NCBI RefSeq assembly: GCF_003846175.1
Contig: NZ_ML123049.1
Coordinates: 176,425 to 226,997 of the forward strand
Direction of reading: 5' to 3'
Length of the DNA: 50,573 nt
Origin: Streptomyces sp. ADI95-17
Lineage (GTDB): Bacteria > Actinomycetota > Actinomycetes > Streptomycetales > Streptomycetaceae
In this document: piece after piece, positions 1 through 8,823 of the stretch
How positions within the stretch are numbered: position 1 is the first letter of the stretch
How the letters are laid out: each line of letters starts with the position of its first letter
Position numbers and translations under genes: made by a program
The notes under the pieces: model-generated
What the model was told of the DNA's origin: nothing
The model's database searches: none
Seen by the model: the letters and a program-made list of their open reading frames with translations, nothing else

Positions 1-166
1 CGCGCAGCCGTTCCCAGCGGCGGGCCGCCGTGGTCGCGTCCACGCCGAGTGCCCGGCCGATCCGGGACCACGGTGCCCGGGGAGCGGCCTGGAGAGCGTC
101 GACGAGAGCCAGATCCAGTTCGGAGAAGTGCTCGCCCTCACCGGCCTCGCGGGAATCGGGGGCCAT
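1..166 (-). CDS. Lrp/AsnC-family transcriptional regulator, 5' part only
   Basis: The first 55 codons of a minus-strand gene lie here; the rest is beyond the left edge. After an acidic leader comes FSELDLALVDALQAAPRAPW, then SRIGRALGVDATTAARRWER. This is the usual order of an AsnC/Lrp N-terminal winged helix: a D-x-x-L-x-x-x-L helix, then the recognition helix. The ATG at 164-166 follows a GGGAGGAG ribosome site. The family binds DNA as dimers or octamers and senses amino acids or related small molecules through a C-terminal RAM domain, which is not visible here. It is divergent from the MFS/amidohydrolase/amidase operon and is its likely local regulator; that link is inferred from position. 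Confidence 0.75.
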   Translation of the reverse strand, partial: MAPDSREAGEGEHFSELDLALVDALQAAPRAPWSRIGRALGVDATTAARRWERLR

Positions 167-205
167 GGCTCCTCCCAAGATGTTTTCCTGCAATTCTCCG
201 GGAAG

Positions 206-222
206 TCCGGTCACAGACCGGA
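206..222. promoter_or_regulatory. Palindrome in the Lrp-MFS divergent intergenic region
   Basis: TCCGGTC-ACA-GACCGGA is a perfect inverted repeat with 7-bp arms. It sits between the Lrp/AsnC start at 166 and the MFS start at 283. Position and symmetry suit an operator for the divergent regulator, but the sequence is GC-rich and no second copy was noticed. Binding is inferred only. Confidence 0.35.
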
Positions 223-282
223 TCGTAGGGGCACTTCCGGCCGATGCCCAGCCTCGGTCACCCGGAGTCGAAGGAGTGCCGC

Positions 283-1533
283 GTGTCTGCTCCGCCCCCG
301 CAGTCCACCCGGAGAACCGTCCGGATCACGATCGTGCTGCTGTTCATCGCCTGGCTGGTCGACTACGCCGACCGGCTCGTCATCAATCTGGCCCTGCCCT
401 CCATCGGAGCCGAGTTCGACGTGGGCCGGGGGGAGCAGGGGCTGATCGTCTCGGCGTTCTTTCTCGCGTACGCCCTGTGTCAGATACCCGGCGGGATGCT
501 CGCCGACCGGTACGGCGCCCAGCGGGTCATGCTCTGGGCTCTGCTGTCCTGGTCCGTGTTCACCGCACTGACGGGCCTCGCCTGGTCGTTCGCCGTCCTG
601 CTGCTCATGCGGTTCGCGTTCGGTGCCGCCGAGGGCGTCTTCCCGCCGGCCTCGATGAAGGTCCTCGTCGAGCGGACCACACCGGCGCAACGGATGGGAG
701 CCAACGGCGTCATCATGAGCTCCAACGCGCTCGCCGGCGTTCTCACCCCGCTCCTCGTTGCGCCTCTGATCGCCGCTTTCGGCTGGCGCTCGGCGTTCTT
801 CTCGACAGCGGCCCTGGGCGTCTTCGTCCTGGTGGCGATACGTGTGTGGCTCCCGGCGCCGTTGCCGCTCACGGAGCCGGAGACCCGCGTCGCCCGGCGG
901 CGCGCGGGGGGCGTTCTGCGGTTGGGCGTGATCTGGCGCTTCAGCGCCATGATGTTCGGCTACAGCATGATCGTCTGGGGTCTCAACACCTGGATCCCGT
1001 CCTACCTCAGCGAAGAGTACGGCGTCTCCCTCGTCTCGGCCGGAGCTCTCGTGGCGATCCCGGCCCTCGCCGCGGCGGGCGCGATCGTCGTGGGCGGCCG
1101 GCTCTCGGACCGGCTGGGCGGGCATCACCGCAAGGTGATCGTGCCCAGCATGACGGTGGCCGCCGTCACGCTGCTCTTCATGGTCTTCTCGCCGTCGCTC
1201 ACCGGTTTCGTCGTCTTCGGCACGTTCGCCTCGGTCGCCGTCTCCCTCTGCTACATGCCGATCCTCGCCGTTCCGCTGGGTGGGCTGGCGGCCGAGGACA
1301 TCGGCGTGGGCAGCGGGGCGATCGTCTTCGGCGGCCAGGTGGCCGGCATGGTCGCCCCGCCCGTCATCGGTGCGCTCGCCGACGCCTTCTCCTTCAAGGT
1401 GGCCTTCGCCTCACTGGTGCTCGGCGCGGCCATCGCCGCCGTGATGGCTCTCCTCACCCCGCAGGACACCGCCTCCTTCCGGGCCGCCACCGGCCTGCCC
1501 GACCTCCCCGCACCCGCAAAGGAGCACTCATGA
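283..1533 (+). CDS. MFS transporter, 12-TM
   Basis: A 416-residue major facilitator superfamily permease. Alternating hydrophobic helices run through the whole protein. The TM2-TM3 loop carries the MFS motif A pattern, read as GGMLADRYGAQRVM, with a second related stretch, GGRLSDRLGG, after the central loop. The proline-rich, basic linker between the two six-helix halves is near residue 190. The GTG at 283 was chosen over the ATG at 244 because AAGGAG lies 6 nt upstream of it. Its stop overlaps the next ATG (ATGA), so it is translationally coupled to the M20 hydrolase. Together with that hydrolase and the amidase it probably imports their substrate, perhaps an organic anion or an acylated amino acid. 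The substrate cannot be read from sequence. Confidence 0.85.
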   Translation: MSAPPPQSTRRTVRITIVLLFIAWLVDYADRLVINLALPSIGAEFDVGRGEQGLIVSAFFLAYALCQIPGGMLADRYGAQRVMLWALLSWSVFTALTGLAWSFAVLLLMRFAFGAAEGVFPPASMKVLVERTTPAQRMGANGVIMSSNALAGVLTPLLVAPLIAAFGWRSAFFSTAALGVFVLVAIRVWLPAPLPLTEPETRVARRRAGGVLRLGVIWRFSAMMFGYSMIVWGLNTWIPSYLSEEYGVSLVSAGALVAIPALAAAGAIVVGGRLSDRLGGHHRKVIVPSMTVAAVTLLFMVFSPSLTGFVVFGTFASVAVSLCYMPILAVPLGGLAAEDIGVGSGAIVFGGQVAGMVAPPVIGALADAFSFKVAFASLVLGAAIAAVMALLTPQDTASFRAATGLPDLPAPAKEHS

Positions 1534-2837
1534 CCGCCGCCTCCGTCTCCCGCCTGCTGTCCGGCTTCCCGGACCGGCTGCCCGGCCTGCGCGCCCTCTA
1601 CGAGGACCTGCACGCCCACCCCGAGCTGTCCTTCCAGGAGTTCCGTACCGCAGGAGTCGTCGCCGACCGGCTGCGGAAGCAGGGCTGGGAGGTCACCGAG
1701 GGCGTCGGCGGCACCGGCGTGGTCGGGGTCCTGGCCAACGGCGAGGGCCCGGTGGTCCTGCTCCGCGCCGACATGGACGGGCTCCCGGTCCAGGAGCGGA
1801 CGGAACTGCCGTACGCCTCCCGGGAGACCGCCGTCGACAGCGAGGGCAACAAGGTTCCCGTCATGCACGCCTGCGGCCACGACATGCACGTCACCTGTCT
1901 GCTCGGCGTGACCGACCAACTCGCCGGCGCCCGTGCGGAATGGCGCGGCACGGTCGTCGCCGTGTTCCAGCCGGCCGAGGAGGTCGGCGGGGCACCGGCC
2001 ATGATCGAGGACGGCTTCCTGGAGCGGTTCCCGCGCGCCGACATCTGCCTCGGCCAGCATGTGGCCCCGGCCCCCGTCGGCTTCGTCGGCACCCGCCCCG
2101 GGCCGGTGATGGCCGCCTCCGACAGCCTGCGGGTCCGCCTCCACGGCCGTGGCGGACACGGGTCCACGCCCGAGACCACCGTCGATCCGATCGTCATGGC
2201 CGCCGCGGTCGTCATGCGGCTGCAGACGGTTGTCTCCCGGGAGGTGGGGGCGGCGCAGACCGCCGTGGTGACCGTCGGATCGCTGCACGCCGGGACGAAG
2301 GAGAACATCATCCCCGACACCGCGGAGCTGCGGATCAACATCCGCTCCATGACTCCCGCGGTACGGGACCGGGTCCTGGCGGCCGTCGAACGGATCGTCC
2401 GCGCCGAGGCTGCCGCGTCCGGGGCCCCCGAGGAACCCGAGATCACCGGTCTCAACTCCTTCCCCGTCACGGTCAACGACACCGCGGCAACGGGCACCGT
2501 ACTGACCGCGATCGCCGAAGTCATCGGCGAGGAACGGGTCTTCACCCTGCCCGAGCCCCTCACCGGCAGCGAGGACTTCGGTGTCTTCGGCACGGCTCTC
2601 GGTGTCCCCTCGGTCTTCTGGCACTTCGGCGGCGCGGACCCGGCACTGTTCCAGCACCGCACCCCCGAAACCCTGCTGACGGACGGTCTTCCCGACACGG
2701 TCCCCGCCAACCACTCCCCGTACTTCGCCCCCGTTCCGGAGCCCACGATCCACACCGGCGTGACGGCGCTGCTCGCGGCGGCCGCCCACTGGCTGTGCAC
2801 CGAGGACGACCGTGCTTCCGACCGCCAGGAGAGGTGA
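1530..2837 (+). CDS. M20-family metal-dependent amidohydrolase
   Basis: A 435-residue enzyme of the M20 peptidase/amidohydrolase family (AbgB, HipO and IAA-amino acid hydrolase type). Family metal-site motifs appear in order: HPELSFQEF near residue 32, RADMDGLPV near 87, HACGHDMH near 115 (Cys/His ligands), VFQPAEEVGG near 148 (catalytic Glu pair), GQHVAP near 175, GRGGHGSTPE near 209 in the lid domain, and LTGSEDFGVF near 345. The family hydrolyses the amide bond of N-acyl amino acids or related conjugates. The ATG overlaps the MFS stop, giving tight coupling. No signal peptide is seen, so it acts in the cytosol. The exact substrate is unknown; the neighbouring transporter and amidase suggest an imported amide. 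Confidence 0.88.
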   Translation: MTAASVSRLLSGFPDRLPGLRALYEDLHAHPELSFQEFRTAGVVADRLRKQGWEVTEGVGGTGVVGVLANGEGPVVLLRADMDGLPVQERTELPYASRETAVDSEGNKVPVMHACGHDMHVTCLLGVTDQLAGARAEWRGTVVAVFQPAEEVGGAPAMIEDGFLERFPRADICLGQHVAPAPVGFVGTRPGPVMAASDSLRVRLHGRGGHGSTPETTVDPIVMAAAVVMRLQTVVSREVGAAQTAVVTVGSLHAGTKENIIPDTAELRINIRSMTPAVRDRVLAAVERIVRAEAAASGAPEEPEITGLNSFPVTVNDTAATGTVLTAIAEVIGEERVFTLPEPLTGSEDFGVFGTALGVPSVFWHFGGADPALFQHRTPETLLTDGLPDTVPANHSPYFAPVPEPTIHTGVTALLAAAAHWLCTEDDRASDRQER

Positions 2838-2941
2838 CGTGCCTCTCGATCCGGATACCGCCGGCGGCCGGATGGCCGGCACCGCCACGAGGCCGCTTCC
2901 CACCTCTTCTCCCCATCTCCTCATCCGAAAAGGACGTCCGC

Positions 2942-4432
2942 ATGAATTCGAACGGCTCCGGCACCGATCTCGCCTACCTCAGCGCCACCGAGGCGCGACG
3001 GCTCTTCGACGCCCGCGAACTCTCCCCGGTGGAGCTGATGCGCGCGGTCATCGAACGCGCGGAGCAGACCGAACCGGTCGTCAACGCCTTCACCGAGCAG
3101 CTCTTCGACGAGGCACTCCAACAGGCCCGGCAGGCCGAGGACCGCTTCCTCGGCAAGGGCGGACTGGCGCCGCGCCCGCTGGAAGGCATCCCGGTGGCCA
3201 CCAAGGAGAAGCACGCCATCGCCGGGCGCTCCCTCACCGAGGGCTCGCTCGTCAACGTCGGCAACACAGCGACCGAGAACGCCCCGGTGATCGACCGGAT
3301 CCTGGACGCGGGCGGCATCATCCATGCCCGCACCGCCACCCCCGAGTTCTCCATCACCACCTTCACCCACAGCCGTCTGTGGGGCGTCACCCGCAATCCG
3401 TGGAACCCCGAGTTCACCCCCGGAGGCTCGTCCGGCGGAGCCGGTGCATCCCTCGCGGCCGGTACGGCGCTGCTCGCCTCCGCCTCCGACATCGGCGGCT
3501 CGACCCGTATCCCCGCCGCCTTCACCGGCACCGTCGGCTACAAAGCCCCTTACGGCCGGATCCCCGGCGTCGCACCGCTGTCCGCCGACCACTACCGAGG
3601 CGACGGCCCCATGGCACGAACCGTGGACGACTGCATCGCCTTCGCCAACGTGCTGGCCGGCCCCGACCCGCGCGACCATGTGTCGCTGCGCCCGAAGCTC
3701 GTCCTGCCGGCCGAGTACGACGCGGTCGCGGGGATGCGCATCGCCCTGTGCCTCCGCCTGGGTGCCTACGACGTCCACCCGGAGATCGAGGCCAACACCC
3801 GCGCGGTCGCCCGCGCCCTCACCGACGCGGGCGCGATCGTCGAGGAGATCGAACTCCCGTGGACCAAGGAAGACCTCCTCATCAGTGCCGCAGGGCACTT
3901 CTCCACCATCTTCGGCGCCCTCGTCCGCGAAATCGAAGAGAAGCACCGCGACCGGATGTCGGACTACGCGGCAGCCTTCGCCGACACCATGGCCGTCGCC
4001 CGTGAGCGCGTCACCTTCCTCGACGGCCTGCGCGTCGAGACCCGGCTGCAGCGCGAACTGGGCGAGGCGATGGCCCCCTTCGACGCCCTGATCTGTCCGA
4101 CCACGGCCGTCCCGGGACTGCCCGCCGGAGACGGTCTCCTGGGCCGCCTGGTGGTGAACGGCGAGGACCACGGCGAGCCGATGTGGGCGCCGATGACCCT
4201 GCCCTTCAACATCAACAACCGCTGCCCCGTTCTCAACGTGCCCAGCGGTCATTCCAGTTGGGGCCTTCCGACGGGCGTCCAGATCGTCGGCCACACCTAC
4301 GACGACCCGACCGTCTTCCGTATCGGTAAAACCCTGGAGCAACTCCGCCCCTGGGCCTACACCCCGGCCCATCGGCCGACCGCCCTGACGGCACCTCTCG
4401 CGCAGTCGGCCGCGGTTGATCGCCGGCCCTGA
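2942..4432 (+). CDS. Amidase signature family hydrolase
   Basis: A 496-residue amidase signature enzyme. The Ser-cisSer-Lys triad is recognisable: the Lys in VATKEKHAIAG, the first Ser in the glycine-rich GGSSGGAGASLAAG stretch, and the nucleophilic Ser in DIGGSTRIPA. Family members (GatA-like, acylamidases, nylon-oligomer hydrolases) split linear or cyclic amides to acid plus amine or ammonia. ATG 2942 was chosen because AAAGGA lies upstream and the N terminus (LAYLSATEARRLFDARELSP) starts where the family usually does. It lies 104 nt after the M20 gene on the same strand, so it probably belongs to the same transcription unit. A role in catabolism of an amide imported by the MFS protein is inferred. 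Confidence 0.88.
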   Translation: MNSNGSGTDLAYLSATEARRLFDARELSPVELMRAVIERAEQTEPVVNAFTEQLFDEALQQARQAEDRFLGKGGLAPRPLEGIPVATKEKHAIAGRSLTEGSLVNVGNTATENAPVIDRILDAGGIIHARTATPEFSITTFTHSRLWGVTRNPWNPEFTPGGSSGGAGASLAAGTALLASASDIGGSTRIPAAFTGTVGYKAPYGRIPGVAPLSADHYRGDGPMARTVDDCIAFANVLAGPDPRDHVSLRPKLVLPAEYDAVAGMRIALCLRLGAYDVHPEIEANTRAVARALTDAGAIVEEIELPWTKEDLLISAAGHFSTIFGALVREIEEKHRDRMSDYAAAFADTMAVARERVTFLDGLRVETRLQRELGEAMAPFDALICPTTAVPGLPAGDGLLGRLVVNGEDHGEPMWAPMTLPFNINNRCPVLNVPSGHSSWGLPTGVQIVGHTYDDPTVFRIGKTLEQLRPWAYTPAHRPTALTAPLAQSAAVDRRP

Positions 4433-4528
4433 CCAGGTACTTGGTGGGTGACCGGCTCGACCTTGCAGCCGGGACAGCGTCTATTTCGGCGCGGCGTGTT
4501 CCCTGCTCGCACATGTGCCACGCGTCGT

Positions 4529-4607
<79 letters not shown>

Positions 4608-4727
4608 CGCTACCGCGTGGCCGCCCGCACCTCCGACACGCCTGACGGTACGAGCGGTCACAGCGGCTTTCGTTGGGGCAAGGGCCTGTGACCACGGTGT
4701 CTGCCGCCGCTGTCCTGCCCCCAACTC

Positions 4728-6182
4728 CTATGCGGGATAGGGCAGAAGACCCGCGTCGATCTTCTCCCAGGCCGCTCCGAGCGCGGCCACCAGCTCCGGT
4801 TCGTGCGCCGACCGGTCGGCGCACTCCCGCTGGTCCTGCTCCAGGTCGAAGAGCGCGTCCTTGCCGTTCTTGTGCGGGTACCTGGCTTTCGCCGCGCGGT
4901 GGTACTTCCACTTGCCGCGGCGCAGCGCCCGCTCCTCCCGGGTGCGCCAGAAGAGGTCCCGCTCGGGTGCCTCCTCGCCGCGCAGCAGGTATCCGGTGAG
5001 GCTGACGCCGTCCAGCGGGGTGGCCGGGTCCGGGCGGGCCCCGGCGGTGTCGAGGAAGGTGGCGGTCCAGTCCGGAGTGAACACGGGGACGTGGCTGACC
5101 TGGTGCCCGCCGATCCGGGCCGGCCACCGCAGAATGGTCGGCACCCGGATTCCGCCCTCCTGCAGCGCGTACTTGCTGCCGCTGAGCGGCCAGCTGTGGG
5201 AGTACCGTTCGCCGCCGTTGTCGCTGGAGAAGACGACGACCGTGTCGCGGTCCTGCCCCGACCGCTTGAGGGCCCGCATGACCTCGCCGACGGAACGGTC
5301 CAGACCCTCGACCATCTCCCGGTACTTGTCCAAGGAACCGCCGTCCATGTGCGCGAGGGCGAGCTGAGCCTGTTCCAGCGGCAGTTCGAGGACGAGCTTC
5401 TCCAGCCGCGCCGCCTCCTCCGTGTCGCCCTCGGCGATCCAGGGCCAGTGCGCGGTCGTGTAGTTGAGGTTGAGCAGCCACGGCTTGTCGTGGTCGCGCT
5501 CGATGAACTCGCTCGCCCGCTCGGTGAGGATCCGGGTGTAGTAGCGCAGGTCCTTGTAGGGCGTCTCGCCCTCGTACAGGTCGTACCGCCTGTCGCTGGT
5601 GAGCTTCGAGTAGTACTCCATGGCGCCCCCGAAGTTCCCGAAGAACTCGTCCCAGCCGGACTTGGTGGGGGAGTACTCGGGCAGGAAGCCGCAGTGCCAC
5701 TTGCCGATCATCGCCGTCGTGTACCCGGCTCCGCCCAGGAGCGAGGCCAGCGTGGGATGGGTGGGTTCGAGACCGACGGTGGACTTCTCGATGATCGGCT
5801 CCTCCAGCCCGGCCTCCGTACGCCCCGGATAGCGGCCGGTGTAGAGGCTGAGCCGGGTGGGCGAGCAGGTCGACGAGCCGGCGTAGCCGTCGGTGAACCG
5901 CACGCCCTGTGCGGCGAGTCGGTCGAGGTTCGGGGTCTTGATGTTCGGCGAGCCGTAGCAGGAGAGATCGGCCCAACCGAGATCGTCGGCGAGGATGTAG
6001 AGCAGGTTCGGCCGCTTGGACTTCCGGTCCGGGGATGCGCGGAAGGGCCGTTCCTCGGCGGCCGGCGTGGTCGCCGCGGCCTGGGCCTCGGTGGCGGGCA
6101 GGCCGGCTATCGCGGCAGCCGCTCCCGCTCCGACGGCGCCGCCGAACGCTCGTCGGGACAGCTTCTGTTCAGGCTTGGGCAC
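4728..6182 (-). CDS. Tat-exported type I sulfatase (arylsulfatase-like)
   Basis: A 484-residue sulfatase with an N-terminal twin-arginine leader (LSRRAFGGAVGAG, then a hydrophobic Ala/Gly stretch and an AQA-like cleavage site near residue 35). Metal-binding residues appear in ADDLGWADLSCYG near 66. The formylglycine signature CSPTR follows, with the Cys at residue 106 converted after translation in active members. The second metal cluster is in FSSDNGGE. The family hydrolyses sulfate esters, here outside the membrane. GTG 6180-6182 is preferred: it follows AAAGGAG and leaves the Tat motif at residues 8-13, whereas longer upstream readings have no such leader. A formylglycine-generating enzyme is not in the window. 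Substrate unknown. Confidence 0.9.
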   Translation of the reverse strand: MPKPEQKLSRRAFGGAVGAGAAAAIAGLPATEAQAAATTPAAEERPFRASPDRKSKRPNLLYILADDLGWADLSCYGSPNIKTPNLDRLAAQGVRFTDGYAGSSTCSPTRLSLYTGRYPGRTEAGLEEPIIEKSTVGLEPTHPTLASLLGGAGYTTAMIGKWHCGFLPEYSPTKSGWDEFFGNFGGAMEYYSKLTSDRRYDLYEGETPYKDLRYYTRILTERASEFIERDHDKPWLLNLNYTTAHWPWIAEGDTEEAARLEKLVLELPLEQAQLALAHMDGGSLDKYREMVEGLDRSVGEVMRALKRSGQDRDTVVVFSSDNGGERYSHSWPLSGSKYALQEGGIRVPTILRWPARIGGHQVSHVPVFTPDWTATFLDTAGARPDPATPLDGVSLTGYLLRGEEAPERDLFWRTREERALRRGKWKYHRAAKARYPHKNGKDALFDLEQDQRECADRSAHEPELVAALGAAWEKIDAGLLPYPA

Positions 6183-6585
6183 AGTTCGCTCCTTTACCGG
6201 GCACGACGCTGATGCGGTGCTGGGGAAAAAGTCTGGTCGCGGCGGACAGCGCTGTTTCATTCGGTGCCGCCAGGTTCTGTGCGTTCTCTGGGAATTCACG
6301 GCCGCCGGGGTAGGCGAAGTCATCCGATAGCCGGGGCAATTCGGGACAGGAGTGGCCTGGAACTCCCAGGAAACTCCCAGGAATTCCCCGGAAGCGGCGA
6401 TGTGGGGTTGCGAGAGTGCAGCCACGCCGACGGATGACGACACCCCGGTCGCTGTACGGGCCACTTCGAGCACGTGCCGCCCGCCGGGAACTCCACATGC
6501 CGGGCAAGTGCCCAACAAGCCGCGCCCGCACAGTCATCCGTTCCGGCAGTCACCAGATCACCGATCCCTCTTTCAGGAGCCACGC
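6183..6585. other. Divergent intergenic region, sulfatase to MmpL
   Basis: About 400 nt separate the sulfatase and MmpL starts, enough for two promoters. No gene with family features is visible. It holds three tandem near-repeats at 6359-6389: GGAACTCCCA, GGAAACTCCCA and GGAATTCCCC. A related CTGGGAATTC lies further upstream, near 6289. These could be regulator sites for either gene; no clear -10/-35 pair was assigned. Confidence 0.5.
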
Positions 6586-8796
6586 GTGGCAGCCCTTCTC
6601 TACAGACTCGGCCGGTTCGCTTTCCGGCACCGCTATCTCGTGGTCCTGTTGTGGATCTCGCTCCTCACCGTGGGCGGCGTGGCCGCCGCACAGGCCCCCG
6701 CCTCCGGTCCCACGACCTTCGCCATGCCCGGCACCGAATCCCAGCGCGCCTACGATCTGATCGACGAGCGCTTCGAGGGGCAGAAGGCCGACGGAGCGAC
6801 GGCACGGGTCGTCTTCAAGGCCCCCGAGGGCCACCGGATCACCGAACCGGCCCTGCGTGAAGCGATCGGGACCGCGGTCGAGACACTCGCCTCAGGGGCC
6901 GAAGTCGACCGGGTCACCGACCCGTTCAAGACGAAGGCCGTCAGTGGCAACCAGGCCGCCGCGTACGCGCAGGTCAGCTACGAGGTCTCCGCGGCCGAGC
7001 TGTCGGAAGCCTCCCGTGACGAGCTCGCCGACGCGGTGGCCGAGGCCTCGCGGTCGGGGATGACGGTCGAGGCCGGCGGCGCGACGCAGAAGGGCGGCAA
7101 GGGTTCGCACGCCGCCGAGGCCATCGGTCTCGCCGTCGCGGCCGTCGTCCTGCTGCTCACCCTGGGTTCGCTGATCGCCGCCGGGCTGCCGCTGGTCACC
7201 GCTCTCATCGGCGTCGCCATCGGTGTGTGCTCCATCACCGCACTCGCCTCGGCCCTCGAATTGGACTCCACCACCTCCGTGCTGGCCATGATGCTGGGCC
7301 TGGCGGTCGGCATCGACTACGCGCTGTTCATCGTGTCGCGCTACCGCAGCGAGCTGGCGGAGGGGCGGCGTCCGGAGGACGCGGCCGGGCGGGCGCTCGG
7401 CACCGCGGGATCGACGGTCGTCTTCGCCGGTCTGACCGTGGTGATCGCACTCGCCGGTCTGGCCGTGGTCGACATCCCGCTGCTGACGAAGATGGGTGTC
7501 GCGGCGGCGGGGACCGTCGTCCTGGCCGTGCTCGTCGCGCTGACCCTGGTGCCCGCACTCCTCGGCATCGCCGGGCGCCGGATCAAGGCGCCCCGGACAC
7601 GGCACAAGGCGGCACGCGCCGGGGCCGCCGAGGGCGCCGAGGCAGTACGCAACATGGGCAGCCGCTGGGCGGCATTCGTCATCCGCCGCCCCGTGCCCGT
7701 GCTCGTCGTCGGCATGGTCGCGCTCTGCGCACTGGCTGTCCCCGCGGCGTCCCTTCAGCTCGGACTGCCCGACGAGGGCTCCCAGCCGGAGAGCACCACA
7801 CAACGCAGGGCGTACGACCTGATCTCGGAGAACTTCAGCCCCGGCTTCAACGGACCGTTGCTCGCCGTCGCGGACGCGAAGGACAGCGACAACCCGAAGC
7901 AGGCCGTCAGCGAGGTGTCCGCCGTACTGAAGGGCATCGACGGCGTCTCCACCGTCAGCCCGCCCCGCTTCAACGAGGCCGGCGACACGGCGATGATCAC
8001 CGTCATACCGGAGTCCCGGCCCGGCAGCGCCGAGACGGAGGCCGTGGTCCATGCCATCCGTGACGCAGGCGGCGACGTCATGGGCGAGGACGGCGGCCGG
8101 CTGATGGTGTCCGGCAGCACGGCGATGAACATCGACGTGTCGCAGAAGCTGGACGACGCGCTCCTGCCCTATCTGGCCCTCGTCGTCGGCCTCGCCTTCC
8201 TGCTCCTCATCATGGTCTTCCGCTCCCTCGCGGTGCCGCTCAAGGCCGCCCTGGGGTTCCTGTTCTCCGTCGCCGCCTCCCTCGGGGCCGTCGTCGCGGT
8301 CTTCCAGTGGGGCTGGCTCTCCTCGCTGATCGGGGTCACCGACCCCGGGCCCGTGATGTCGATGATGCCGATCTTCATGGTCGGAATCGTCTTCGGTCTT
8401 GCCATGGACTACGAGGTGTTCCTGGTGACCCGTATCCGCGAGGCGTATATCGGCGGCCACACGGCTCGCGAGGCGATCGTCACCGGATTCCGGCACAGCG
8501 CGCGGGTGGTCACGGCCGCGGCACTGATCATGATCGCCGTGTTCGCGGGATTCATCGGGTCGGACGAACAGATGGTCAAGACCATCGGATTCGGCCTGGC
8601 CGCCGCGGTGTTCATCGACGCCTTCGTCGTACGGATGACCCTTGTCCCCGCCGTACTCGCCCTCATGGGCGACAAGGCGTGGTGGCTGCCGCTGCGCCTC
8701 GAAGCCGTACTTCCCCGTGTGGACATCGAAGGGGACGGCCTGCGGGCCGAGGACGAACCCGATGAGATCGCCGCTCTCCCCGGCGCCCGGTCCTGA
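6586..8796 (+). CDS. MmpL/RND-family membrane transporter
   Basis: A 736-residue MMPL protein with the family's twofold layout. TM1 (YLVVLLWISLLTVGGVAAA) is followed by an extracytoplasmic domain and a block of membrane helices, and the arrangement then repeats. Two family-typical helix stretches are visible: LAVGIDYALFIVSRYRSEL in the first half and LAMDYEVFLVTRIREAY in the second, both with charged residues of the proton-relay type. The family exports lipids, siderophores or drugs using the proton gradient. GTG 6586 follows CAGGAG and places TM1 close to the N terminus; the open frame extends further upstream but that part lacks family features. It heads a run of four same-strand genes ending in a two-component system. 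Confidence 0.88.
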   Translation: MAALLYRLGRFAFRHRYLVVLLWISLLTVGGVAAAQAPASGPTTFAMPGTESQRAYDLIDERFEGQKADGATARVVFKAPEGHRITEPALREAIGTAVETLASGAEVDRVTDPFKTKAVSGNQAAAYAQVSYEVSAAELSEASRDELADAVAEASRSGMTVEAGGATQKGGKGSHAAEAIGLAVAAVVLLLTLGSLIAAGLPLVTALIGVAIGVCSITALASALELDSTTSVLAMMLGLAVGIDYALFIVSRYRSELAEGRRPEDAAGRALGTAGSTVVFAGLTVVIALAGLAVVDIPLLTKMGVAAAGTVVLAVLVALTLVPALLGIAGRRIKAPRTRHKAARAGAAEGAEAVRNMGSRWAAFVIRRPVPVLVVGMVALCALAVPAASLQLGLPDEGSQPESTTQRRAYDLISENFSPGFNGPLLAVADAKDSDNPKQAVSEVSAVLKGIDGVSTVSPPRFNEAGDTAMITVIPESRPGSAETEAVVHAIRDAGGDVMGEDGGRLMVSGSTAMNIDVSQKLDDALLPYLALVVGLAFLLLIMVFRSLAVPLKAALGFLFSVAASLGAVVAVFQWGWLSSLIGVTDPGPVMSMMPIFMVGIVFGLAMDYEVFLVTRIREAYIGGHTAREAIVTGFRHSARVVTAAALIMIAVFAGFIGSDEQMVKTIGFGLAAAVFIDAFVVRMTLVPAVLALMGDKAWWLPLRLEAVLPRVDIEGDGLRAEDEPDEIAALPGARS

Positions 8797-8823
8797 CGGC
8801 CCGGGGCCGAGAGAGAGCCCGTG

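Noticed and set aside
1251..2924. A 557-codon open frame on the minus strand opposite the M20 gene
   Set aside because: Antisense shadow of a high-GC gene: Gly/Asp/Arg-rich, no family motif, and the plus-strand M20 gene explains the sequence fully.
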